The position numbers and the translations under genes are program-made. A DNA stretch of 5,985 nucleotides from Bacteroidales bacterium UBA1182 (GTDB lineage Bacteria > Bacteroidota > Bacteroidia > Bacteroidales > Bacteroidaceae). Positions within the stretch are counted from its first letter, which is position 1. Every line of letters begins with the position of its first letter. The notes below the pieces were generated by a model that was given only the letters and a program-made list of their open reading frames with translations, made no database searches and was not told the DNA's origin. The stretch lies in the NCBI GenBank assembly GCA_002310015.1, contig DBYQ01000011.1, positions 58,403 through 64,387 on the forward strand. The letters are read 5' to 3'. Shown here one piece after another: positions 1 to 5,588 of this stretch.

Positions 1-50
1 ATCTCATCATCAATGTTGTCAATCTGTTTTCTGTAATCTGATAGTTCCAT
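1..50 (-). CDS. Probable chorismate mutase (AroQ type), N-terminal fragment cut by the window edge
   Basis: An ATG at 48-50 opens a frame that runs off the window and encodes MELSDYRKQIDNIDDE. The pattern L-x-x-x-R-x-x-I-D-x-I-D is that of helix 1 in AroQ-class chorismate mutases, where the arginine contacts the substrate. The enzyme would convert chorismate to prephenate in the cytoplasm. The position supports the call: it lies 50 bp after the aroA stop on the same strand, in an operon that contains prephenate dehydrogenase but no other chorismate mutase, and the DAHP synthase here has no fused mutase domain. No in-frame start codon lies between the aroA stop and this ATG. Only 16 codons are visible, so it could equally be the N-terminus of a fusion such as a mutase-prephenate dehydratase. 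The call rests on a short motif plus context. Confidence 0.68.
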   Translation of the reverse strand, partial: MELSDYRKQIDNIDDE

Positions 51-66
51 ATGTTGTTGTTTTACT

Positions 67-100
67 TTGGCTGTTGGCTATTGGCTGTTTGCTGTTGGCT
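67..100. repeat. Heptamer tandem repeat (TTGGCTG), about five copies, between aroA and the next gene
   Basis: On the plus strand the stretch divides into 7-base units: TTGGCTG, TTGGCTA, TTGGCTG, TTTGCTG and a final partial TTGGCT. It begins directly beside the aroA stop codon and fills most of the 50-bp gap before the next start codon. It is followed toward that start by an A-rich stretch (CCAAAGTAAAA on the minus strand). A related hexamer repeat sits in the aroF-tyrA gap. It may be slippage-prone spacer DNA, or it may affect translation of the following gene. No function can be shown. Confidence 0.85.
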
Positions 101-1366
101 CTAATTCATTTTTTTAATCTCTCCTCCCAGGGCGTTGAAATCATCAAAGAATGCCGGGTAAGACTTTGTCGTACACTCCGTATCTTTAATAATTATCCTT
201 ACATTCTTGACCGATGCCAGTATCGCGGCAGCCATGGCCATGCGATGGTCTCCTGAGGGATCATATTCCATGTCATGTGCCGGGCCTCCTGTAACCGTGA
301 GGGTGTTGTCTGTCGCATACGCACTGATGCCTGCTCCAGACAAGAGTTCCAGAATGGACTGCACGCGGTCACTCTCTTTGATACGCAAGCGTCTTATGTT
401 GTCGAATACCGTGGTTCCTTGCGCTGTAGCGGCGGCAACTGCCATTATCGGTACAAGGTCAGGTATATCGGCACAGTCAATCTGCGCTGCTGTAAGTTTT
501 GATGGACGGGCTGTAATGCTGTTGTTGCTTATGGCTATTTCTGCTCCCATGCGGCGTAACACATCAACTATTCGGCGGTCACCCTGGGCGGAGCGTTCAT
601 AATCAAGTCCGCTGCAGGTTATCTGTTTTGCACCTGCCACGCCTGCTGTAATCCAGAACGCGGCACCAGACCAGTCACCTTCAACGGCAATAAGCCCGTC
701 TGGTGTGGAGTATTTTTGGTTGCCCGGTATGAGATATCCGTTCGCTGTAGTCTGCACCTCAATTCCAAACTGTTTCAATGCATTAAGGGTAAGGTCTATG
801 TATGATGCGCTCTCCTGTTTGCCTGTAATTATTATGCGGCTTTCGGCGCCTGTAAGAGGCAGAGCCATAAGCAGCCCTGATATGAACTGTGAAGATACGC
901 CGCCGTCAATGGTGTATGTGCCGGCCGGCAGGGTTCCCTGACAGGTGAGTGGCATGTGCCCGTTCTCAGATATGCGTATGCCGTGGACTGTCATCTCCTC
1001 ATAGAGCGGTGAAAGAGGGCGCTCAGGCAGGCGTCCACGCCCTGTGAATACGGCATCGGCACCAAGAGCGGCTGCTACCGGAAGCAGGAATCTCAATGTT
1101 GAACCGCTTTCTGCGCAGTCAAGTGTGGCGCCTTTGTTTACCTTGCATACAGGCTCAACGCTGAACTTGCCGTCAGCGTATTTTATGTTTGCGCCAAGAG
1201 CATTCAGGCAGGCGGCTGTGGCCTCCATGTCGCGGTTGATACCCCTGCATACAATGGTGCAGGGATTGCCGGCAAGAGCCGCACAAATAAGCATGCGGTG
1301 CGCTACTGATTTTGATGGCGGCACCTGCACGTTTCCTGAAAGCGTTCCTGATACCTGGAGTTTCAT
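101..1366 (-). CDS. aroA: 3-phosphoshikimate 1-carboxyvinyltransferase (EPSP synthase)
   Basis: This enzyme joins shikimate-3-phosphate and phosphoenolpyruvate to give EPSP and phosphate, the sixth shikimate pathway step, in the cytoplasm. The 421 residues are a normal full length for the two-domain inverse beta-alpha barrel family. Visible motifs are PPSKS (16-20, substrate lysine K19), ESGSTLR (86-92), PERPLSPL (114-121), SSQFISGLL (158-166), PDLVP with D303 (equivalent to catalytic Asp313 of E. coli), RIKESDR (328-334, with K330 and E331), DHRMAM (373-378) and KSYPAFFDDF (401-410). The PEP/glyphosate loop reads ESGSTLRF, whereas E. coli has NAGTAMRP, so the proline position is phenylalanine. 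The start ATG overlaps the aroB stop in an ATGA, implying translational coupling. The product feeds chorismate synthase, which is not in the window. Confidence 0.97.
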   Translation of the reverse strand: MKLQVSGTLSGNVQVPPSKSVAHRMLICAALAGNPCTIVCRGINRDMEATAACLNALGANIKYADGKFSVEPVCKVNKGATLDCAESGSTLRFLLPVAAALGADAVFTGRGRLPERPLSPLYEEMTVHGIRISENGHMPLTCQGTLPAGTYTIDGGVSSQFISGLLMALPLTGAESRIIITGKQESASYIDLTLNALKQFGIEVQTTANGYLIPGNQKYSTPDGLIAVEGDWSGAAFWITAGVAGAKQITCSGLDYERSAQGDRRIVDVLRRMGAEIAISNNSITARPSKLTAAQIDCADIPDLVPIMAVAAATAQGTTVFDNIRRLRIKESDRVQSILELLSGAGISAYATDNTLTVTGGPAHDMEYDPSGDHRMAMAAAILASVKNVRIIIKDTECTTKSYPAFFDDFNALGGEIKKMN

Positions 1367-2418
1367 AAGCCAGCTTTTTTCATAAGGTCAAGAACCTGGG
1401 TGGCCGGCATCTTTTCAAGAGTGCACAGGCCTATCTCCTTGGGCAGCACAAGGGTGATGTTGCTGCCGCTGCGTTTTTTGTCAGAAAGTATTACACTGTA
1501 GAGTTCATCGGCAGTATATGGACAATCGGTTTCAAAGCCGTAATCCTTTACCACTTTGGTTATCTGTTCAGTGTAATCAGTGAATCCGTAAATGCGTCCA
1601 ACCTTTGCGGCAATAACCATGCCGCGGGCTACAGCGCTTCCGTGAGTGATTGTGAATCCGCTCAGTTTCTCTATGGCGTGACCGAATGTGTGGCCAAAGT
1701 TCAGCAATCCGCGCATTCCCTTGTCAAACTCATCCTGCTCAACAACATCGCGTTTAATCTCAATGCAGCGGGCAATCACGTCCTTAAGGTCAAATGAACT
1801 GGGGATAGCCACTGTATCAAAGAGTTTGCGGTCCAGAATGATACCATATTTTATAACCTCGGCAAATCCGTCACGCATAACCTGCGCATCAAGAGTGGAG
1901 AGTGTATCTATGTCAAGATAGACCAGTGAAGGCTGATGGAATGCACCTACAAGGTTCTTGCCTGCGCTAATGTCAACGGCGGTTTTTCCGCCTACTGATG
2001 AATCAACGGCTGCAAGCAGGGTGGTGGGTACCTGTATGAAAGGTATGCCGCGCAGATAGATTGCGGCCGCAAAACCGGCCATGTCACCAATCACTCCGCC
2101 GCCTAATGCAAGTACCATATCGGTACGGGTTACCTGCGCCTGAGTCATGCAGTTTATGAAAGAGGTCACGTTGTCAAGTGTCTTGCTCTGCTCGCCGTTT
2201 GGAATGACGTGGCATACTGTGTTGAATCCTGCTTTGTCAAGTGACTCCGTAACGGTCTTGCCATAAAGTGGAAAAACCTTGTCATCACTAAGTATGGCTA
2301 TGGTGCATGGCTTGAAACGCTCTTTCAGTGTTTCGCCGATGCCGCTCAGGTTGCCCTTGTCAAGCAGTATGTCATATACGCCCGATGCTTTGACGGTGAT
2401 TGTTGTGGGGGTTGCCAT
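1363..2418 (-). CDS. aroB: 3-dehydroquinate synthase
   Basis: This enzyme converts DAHP, the product of aroF in the same operon, to 3-dehydroquinate, using NAD and a divalent metal, usually zinc. The 351 residues are a typical full length. The N-terminal Rossmann-like half carries the NAD-binding GGGVIGDMAGFAAA (106-119), then RGIPFIQVPTTLLAAVDSSVGGKT (123-146) and GKNLVGAFHQP (153-163). The C-terminal helical half carries the metal ligands: E187 in FAEVIKYG, H243 in NFGHTFGHAIE and H259 in THG. H247 matches the second histidine of the family's GHxxGH motif. The start lies 2 bases after the tyrA stop and the end overlaps the aroA start by 4 bases, so the three genes are almost certainly on one transcript and translationally coupled. 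All key residues are intact. Confidence 0.97.
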   Translation of the reverse strand: MATPTTITVKASGVYDILLDKGNLSGIGETLKERFKPCTIAILSDDKVFPLYGKTVTESLDKAGFNTVCHVIPNGEQSKTLDNVTSFINCMTQAQVTRTDMVLALGGGVIGDMAGFAAAIYLRGIPFIQVPTTLLAAVDSSVGGKTAVDISAGKNLVGAFHQPSLVYLDIDTLSTLDAQVMRDGFAEVIKYGIILDRKLFDTVAIPSSFDLKDVIARCIEIKRDVVEQDEFDKGMRGLLNFGHTFGHAIEKLSGFTITHGSAVARGMVIAAKVGRIYGFTDYTEQITKVVKDYGFETDCPYTADELYSVILSDKKRSGSNITLVLPKEIGLCTLEKMPATQVLDLMKKAGL

Positions 2419-2420
2419 AG

Positions 2421-3254
2421 TTACTTTTCAGACAGTTCTTTTGCTATTCTTCCGTCACGCAGTAACGCACACAATGTCTTGGCATCATCATGCTCCATGG
2501 CATCGGCATACTGGGTGAGGTTGTTTATAAGGGTGTGTATCTCGCGCAGAAGGTTGTCCTTGTTCTCAAGGAACAGTTCAGTCCACATATTTTCATTAAG
2601 CCATGCAACGCGGGTCAGGTCACGGAAACTGCCTGCACTGTAGCCTTTGTGCTGTTGGGCCGATGGGCTTTTTATGTAGGCGTTTGAAACCACATGTGCC
2701 AGTTGTGATGTGAATGCTATCATGCTGTCATGCTGCTCAGGGGTGGTGAATACCACACGCTTGAGTTGCATGGGCTCCAAAAGTTTCTTGATGTGGTCCA
2801 GTAACTGTATGTCATCATGAGTAGGCGGTATGATGATCATTGAGGCGTTCTGGAACATGGTGGAACGTGAGTTCTTGTAGCCGGACAGATGTGTTCCGGC
2901 CATGGGATGTCCGCCTGCGTATGTGAATCCGTACTTGGCAGCCATTCTCATTCCGCATTCCACCACCTTGCGCTTTGTTCCGCAGTCATCAATCACTACG
3001 GTCTCCTTGGCTATCTCAGGTGAATGCTGGTCAAGCCATCCGCAGGCTGCATTGGGAGTGACGGCTATGTGAATAAGGTCACATTTTCTGATGTTCTTGC
3101 TGTCAAGCACGGCGTCAAGCGTGCCTTCAAGTTCAGCGAAACGGCTCACGGACTCGTTCAGGTCAAAACCGTAAACTGTCCAGCCGGCCTCCTTGTAAGT
3201 CTTGGCCAGCGAGCCTCCTATGAGGCCCAGTCCAACAACTCCTACTGTATTCAT
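2421..3254 (-). CDS. tyrA: Prephenate dehydrogenase
   Basis: This enzyme oxidatively decarboxylates prephenate to 4-hydroxyphenylpyruvate, the tyrosine branch. The 277 residues match the short form of the family, with no fused chorismate mutase and no C-terminal ACT domain. The N-terminal Rossmann fold has the glycine motif VGLGLIGGSLA (7-17). An acidic D31 at the end of the second strand favours NAD over NADP. Further motifs are GGHPMAG (114-120, with catalytic-type H116), TSQLAHVVSNAY (182-193, H186), GYSAGSFRDLTRVA (204-217, prephenate-binding-type R211) and MWTELFLENK (223-232). The start at 3254 is favoured because the nucleotide-binding strand begins at residue 4. The gene follows aroF by 26 bp, a gap that contains a short hexamer repeat and an A-rich stretch just before the ATG. 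Its substrate would come from the putative chorismate mutase at the end of the window. Confidence 0.95.
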   Translation of the reverse strand: MNTVGVVGLGLIGGSLAKTYKEAGWTVYGFDLNESVSRFAELEGTLDAVLDSKNIRKCDLIHIAVTPNAACGWLDQHSPEIAKETVVIDDCGTKRKVVECGMRMAAKYGFTYAGGHPMAGTHLSGYKNSRSTMFQNASMIIIPPTHDDIQLLDHIKKLLEPMQLKRVVFTTPEQHDSMIAFTSQLAHVVSNAYIKSPSAQQHKGYSAGSFRDLTRVAWLNENMWTELFLENKDNLLREIHTLINNLTQYADAMEHDDAKTLCALLRDGRIAKELSEK

Positions 3255-3263
3255 GTTTTTACT

Positions 3264-3281
3264 TTGGCGTTGGCGTTAGCT
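3264..3281. repeat. Short hexamer repeat (TTGGCG, TTGGCG, TTAGCT) between aroF and tyrA
   Basis: Two exact copies of TTGGCG and one degenerate copy fill most of the 26-bp gap. The last base touches the aroF stop codon. On the coding strand the repeat is followed by CCAAAGTAAAAACATG, closely resembling the CCAAAGTAAAA stretch that follows the heptamer repeat before the chorismate mutase start. The shared layout is visible. Any role in translation is inference, and so short a repeat may be chance. Confidence 0.6.
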
Positions 3282-4291
3282 TATACTATTTGTTTCAGGG
3301 CCTTGACCTTACGGGCTACCTCATCAAACTGTGCAGGTGTAAGTGACTGTGCACCGTCGCAGAGTGCGTGTGTAGGATCATTGTGAACCTCAATGATGAG
3401 GCCGTCAGCGCCGGCTGCAACTGCTGCCAGGCTCATTGACGGAACCAGGCGGGATTTTCCGGTAGCATGGCTCGGGTCAACTATGATAGGCAGGTGTGAG
3501 AGCTCCTTGATTACCGGTATGGCAGAGAGGTCAAGCACGTTGCGGGTGTAGGTGTCGTAACTGCGAATTCCGCGTTCGCACAGGATTATGTTCTCATTAC
3601 CGCCGGCCATTATGTACTCGGCACTCATGAGCCACTCCTTGATTGTGCTTGAAAGACCGCGCTTGAGCAGGATAGGCTTGCGGGTGCGGCCCAGGGTCTT
3701 GAGCAACTCAAAGTTCTGCATGTTGCGGGCACCAACCTGAATAAGGTCTACATCCTCAAACAGGTCCAGATGTTTCTCACTCATGATCTCTGTTACAATA
3801 GGCAGACCTGTAGCCTTGCGTGCCTTGCGCAGCAGTTCAAGGCCATCGGCTCCCATACCCTGAAAATCATAGGGTGATGTGCGGGGCTTGAATGCACCGC
3901 CGCGCAGAAGAGTGGCACCAGATTCCTTTACCGCTTTGGCAATATCTGTTATCTGTGACTCTGATTCTACAGAGCAAGGACCTGCTATCATGGCAAAGTT
4001 GCCGCCGCCAATCTTGACTTTGTTCTCACCCTGGCCAATCTCAACGACTGTATCGGCGGGGTGGAAACGGCGGTTGGCGCATTTGAAAGGTTCACTGATT
4101 CGGGTTACGCTCTCAATGATGTCAAGACCGCTCAAAAGGTCCGGGTCAATGCGGCTGGTATCACCAATCAGACCGATAACCGTCTGGAACTGACCTTCTG
4201 ATATATGTACATCAACTCCCTGGCCTTTAATCCAGTTAATAAGGTTCTTTTTTTGAGTCTCTGAGACTCCTGCTTTAAGTACTGCTATCAT
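3281..4291 (-). CDS. aroF: 3-deoxy-7-phosphoheptulonate (DAHP) synthase, type I-beta with N-terminal regulatory domain
   Basis: It condenses phosphoenolpyruvate and erythrose-4-phosphate to DAHP, the committed first step of aromatic synthesis. The 336 residues align along their length with the Thermotoga maritima type. Residues 1-70 form a ferredoxin-like/ACT-like domain that starts MIAVLKAG and contains DVHISEGQFQTVIGLIGD (27-44); in that homologue it binds Tyr/Phe for feedback inhibition. The catalytic barrel follows: IAGPCSVE (102-109), GGAFKPRTSPYDFQG (131-145), IQVGARNMQNF (184-194), LLKRG (208-212), ILCERGIR (236-243) and VDPSHATG (271-278). Metal ligands expected for the family are present: C106, H275, E301 and D312. 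There is no fused chorismate mutase, unlike some Bacteroidota relatives. It is the first structural gene after the attenuator; its start is fixed by homology of the first residues and lies 38 bases after the terminator T-run. Confidence 0.97.
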   Translation of the reverse strand: MIAVLKAGVSETQKKNLINWIKGQGVDVHISEGQFQTVIGLIGDTSRIDPDLLSGLDIIESVTRISEPFKCANRRFHPADTVVEIGQGENKVKIGGGNFAMIAGPCSVESESQITDIAKAVKESGATLLRGGAFKPRTSPYDFQGMGADGLELLRKARKATGLPIVTEIMSEKHLDLFEDVDLIQVGARNMQNFELLKTLGRTRKPILLKRGLSSTIKEWLMSAEYIMAGGNENIILCERGIRSYDTYTRNVLDLSAIPVIKELSHLPIIVDPSHATGKSRLVPSMSLAAVAAGADGLIIEVHNDPTHALCDGAQSLTPAQFDEVARKVKALKQIV

Positions 4292-4329
4292 ATCGTTATG
4301 TTTTTATTTCCGTCAAGGTTTTGTGTATC

Positions 4330-4361
4330 AAAAAAAGAACCCGAATCATTGATCCGGGCTC
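4330..4361 (-). terminator. Intrinsic terminator of the aro operon attenuator (3:4 hairpin)
   Basis: On the minus strand an 11-bp stem pairs GAGCCCGGATC (4361-4351) with GATTCGGGTTC (4347-4337), including two G-U pairs and a 3-base loop (4350-4348). It is followed at once by seven T residues (4336-4330). This is a textbook Rho-independent terminator, yet it lies between the promoter and the first structural gene, so it can only make sense as a regulated terminator. Eight bases of its 5' arm are also claimed by the upstream antiterminator helix. Confidence 0.95.
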
Positions 4362-4402
4362 TCTGTTATTTCTTGTTTGTAGGCATACAACAAATTACCC
4401 GG
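4354..4402 (-). promoter_or_regulatory. Antiterminator helix (2:3) of the aromatic attenuator
   Basis: In the RNA, bases 4402-4389 (CCGGGUAAUUUGUU) can pair with 4367-4354 (AACAGAGAGCCCGG). This gives 6 pairs, a 2x2 internal loop and 6 more pairs, extendable by two further pairs at 4388/4368 and 4387/4369. The helix takes up 8 of the 11 bases of the terminator 5' arm, so it and the terminator exclude each other. Its 5' strand includes the last codon and the stop codon of the leader peptide. A ribosome that finishes the leader covers it and allows termination. A ribosome stalled on the aromatic codons leaves it free and allows read-through. Confidence 0.85.
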
Positions 4403-4439
4403 CATATTGTCTGGTAAACCAAAAGTAAAAGTAGTATGC
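4383..4439 (-). promoter_or_regulatory. Protector helix (1:2) of the attenuator
   Basis: RNA bases 4439-4431 (GCAUACUAC, leader codons 6-8) can pair with 4391-4383 (GUUGUAUGC) at 8 of 9 positions, with one U-U mismatch. The 3' strand overlaps five bases of the extended antiterminator (4387-4391), so pairing here weakens the antiterminator when no ribosome sits on codons 6-8. A ribosome stalled on the following aromatic codons would block this helix. This completes the classical 1:2, 2:3, 3:4 scheme. It is weaker and more open to chance than the other two helices. Confidence 0.6.
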
Positions 4440-4454
4440 GTTAATTGCTTTCAT
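4395..4454 (-). CDS. Aromatic leader peptide of the aro operon attenuator (19 residues)
   Basis: An ATG at 4454 opens a 19-codon frame, MKAINAYYFYFWFTRQYAG, ending in TAA at 4397-4395. Residues 7-13 are seven aromatics in a row (Tyr-Tyr-Phe-Tyr-Phe-Trp-Phe), with another Tyr at 17. This is hard to explain except as a control-codon run read against charged tRNA-Tyr, tRNA-Phe and tRNA-Trp. The peptide itself probably has no function; the act of translating it chooses between terminator and antiterminator downstream. The ORF starts only 8 bases after a promoter -7 box and precedes the DAHP synthase gene. It is too short for routine gene callers and so is likely to be missing from annotations. 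The mechanism is established for trp, phe and his operons of proteobacteria; its use here is inferred from sequence. Confidence 0.93.
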   Translation of the reverse strand: MKAINAYYFYFWFTRQYAG

Positions 4455-4462
4455 TCTGGGTG

Positions 4463-4495
4463 CAAAGGTATGTAACATTTCAACTGATTGTCACA
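4463..4495 (-). promoter_or_regulatory. Bacteroidota-type promoter of the aro operon
   Basis: The minus strand has TACCTTTG at 4470-4463, an exact match to the TAnnTTTG -7 box of the Bacteroidota primary sigma factor. TGTG at 4495-4492, 21 bases upstream, matches the TTTG -33 box at 3 of 4 positions. Transcription should start at about 4457-4461, leaving only a few bases before the leader peptide ATG at 4454. It is the only promoter recognised for the aro genes. Confidence 0.8.
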
Positions 4496-4589
4496 TCAAA
4501 CTGCATTTTTAACATTTGATTGCGTATGTGGGTTTGAACTGTTCGCGGTGTATGAGGTTGCGTATAATGACATTATGTTTTTAAAAAAA

Positions 4590-5531
4590 TCATTGAAGAT
4601 TGATATCTGATATATCCACCAGATTGTTCATGATGGCGTAGATGGTGAGACCGGCGGGGGAATGAATCTGCAGTTTTGCGGTGATATTGCGGCGGTGTGT
4701 GGTTACGGTATGGATTGAAAGGAACAGGGCATCGGCAATCTCCTTGTTGGACATTCCGCGGGCCACGCACTTTATAATGTCTTTCTCACGCTCACTCAGA
4801 ATGGCCATGCTGCCGGCATTGTACTCAGGGGCGTTGGTCTGTTCGGGCTCATTTCCGGACATTACAGACTTTTCAAGTTTCATGACAGCCGGCACAAACA
4901 GGCGCTCCTCAATCTCGCTGTGTGAGATAAGGTCATTCTCACAGTTGATTATGTCATAAAGGGCCGAATTGAGTTGGTCGTTGTTGGGCTGACGGTAGTG
5001 ACGTATAACAATGTCCTTGAGTTCCTTAAGTTTTCCTGAGCCGTTGTCATGGGCAACAGAATACTTTGCTATGTTGAAACGTCCTGTAGGCTGGCCGTGG
5101 AGCAGTTTCTCAACGTAGGTGAATACCACATCGTTCTCATGCTTCATGTGGTTCTCAATCTCTACAGTGTAGTCATCATAGAATTTGAGTATCAGGAATG
5201 CAACATCATTTACATCGTTGCAGTTAAGGGCTTCAATCAGTTTGCGGCGGATACCTGGCAGAATGAATTCACTGAAATATGTATGCGTGCGCTTGAGGTA
5301 ATCCATCAAGGCTGGCAGCGATACGGTGTGACCTGTATAGTCCTTTCCGGATATCAGATTGGCAACGGCCAGGAAGGTGGGGCAGTCTACATTGTTTTCA
5401 CGGCAAACATCGCTTATTGTGCTGTCTCCGAAACCAAAGTGTATTCCAAACCTGCTCAAAACCAGAAGGATAAGATTGTTGTCATCAATCAGGTCCCTCA
5501 TCTTGTCCTGTAAAGTATATTCACTTTTCAT
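4590..5531 (-). CDS. Ric/hemerythrin-like di-iron domain fused to a LuxR-type DNA-binding domain; predicted transcriptional regulator
   Basis: This 313-residue cytoplasmic protein has three parts. Residues 1-60 resemble the ScdA/Ric N-terminal domain, but the family's CCGG motif is replaced by FGFGD (32-36). Residues about 75-215 form a hemerythrin-like four-helix bundle. Di-iron ligand candidates are H83, H128 and E132 (HMKHE), H161 (AHD), and H204 and E208 (HSEIE), at spacings close to those of E. coli Ric/YtfE. Residues 244-303 are a GerE/LuxR helix-turn-helix, with LSEREKDIIKCVARGMSNKE followed by IADALFLSIHTVTTHRRNI. Ric proteins repair iron centres damaged by nitric oxide and oxidants; in this fusion the domain more likely senses NO, oxygen or redox state and controls DNA binding. 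The ATG at 5531 fits a promoter box 28 bases upstream. Neighbours are a cytochrome c assembly gene upstream and the aro operon downstream. Domain assignment is strong; ligand and targets are inferred. Confidence 0.9.
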   Translation of the reverse strand: MKSEYTLQDKMRDLIDDNNLILLVLSRFGIHFGFGDSTISDVCRENNVDCPTFLAVANLISGKDYTGHTVSLPALMDYLKRTHTYFSEFILPGIRRKLIEALNCNDVNDVAFLILKFYDDYTVEIENHMKHENDVVFTYVEKLLHGQPTGRFNIAKYSVAHDNGSGKLKELKDIVIRHYRQPNNDQLNSALYDIINCENDLISHSEIEERLFVPAVMKLEKSVMSGNEPEQTNAPEYNAGSMAILSEREKDIIKCVARGMSNKEIADALFLSIHTVTTHRRNITAKLQIHSPAGLTIYAIMNNLVDISDINLQ

Positions 5532-5558
5532 CGGTCACTATTTTTTAGTATCTCAGTG

Positions 5559-5566
5559 CAAAAATA
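5559..5566 (-). promoter_or_regulatory. Promoter -7 box of the hemerythrin-LuxR regulator gene
   Basis: The minus strand reads TATTTTTG, an exact TAnnTTTG match, placing transcription start near 5553-5557 and giving a leader of about 20-25 bases before the ATG at 5531. No good -33 TTTG box is found 19-21 bases upstream (best TATG or TGAT). That is consistent with a promoter needing an activator bound at the adjacent palindrome. Confidence 0.6.
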
Positions 5567-5588
5567 CAAGTTTTAGGTATAACGCATC

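Noticed and set aside
74..256. Plus-strand ORF of 60 codons with a hydrophobic N-terminus
   Set aside because: It is antisense to the end of aroA and to the heptamer repeat, which creates the hydrophobic codons; no family resemblance.
207..1385. Several plus-strand ORFs of 65-131 codons opposite aroA
   Set aside because: They are antisense shadows of a well-conserved coding gene, with compositions typical of reverse-complement reading.
4330..4454. T-box or other ligand-binding riboswitch instead of a leader-peptide attenuator
   Set aside because: The leader is under 170 bases, shows no T-box bulge motif or specifier stem that I can see, and the aromatic codon run explains the structure better.
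4495..4520. Inverted repeat ATCAAA/TTTGAT with a 14-base spacer upstream of the aro promoter
   Set aside because: The arms are short and AT-rich with a long spacer; such pairs are expected by chance. An operator role cannot be supported.
4564..4576. 13-bp palindrome ATAATGACATTAT after the regulator gene
   Set aside because: It is AT-rich with a 1-base centre, precedes no recognised promoter box closely, and on the regulator strand its T-run lies on the wrong side for a terminator; likely chance.
4573..4770. Minus-strand ORF of 65 codons at the end of the regulator gene
   Set aside because: It is out of frame with the conserved LuxR DNA-binding domain and has no recognisable features.
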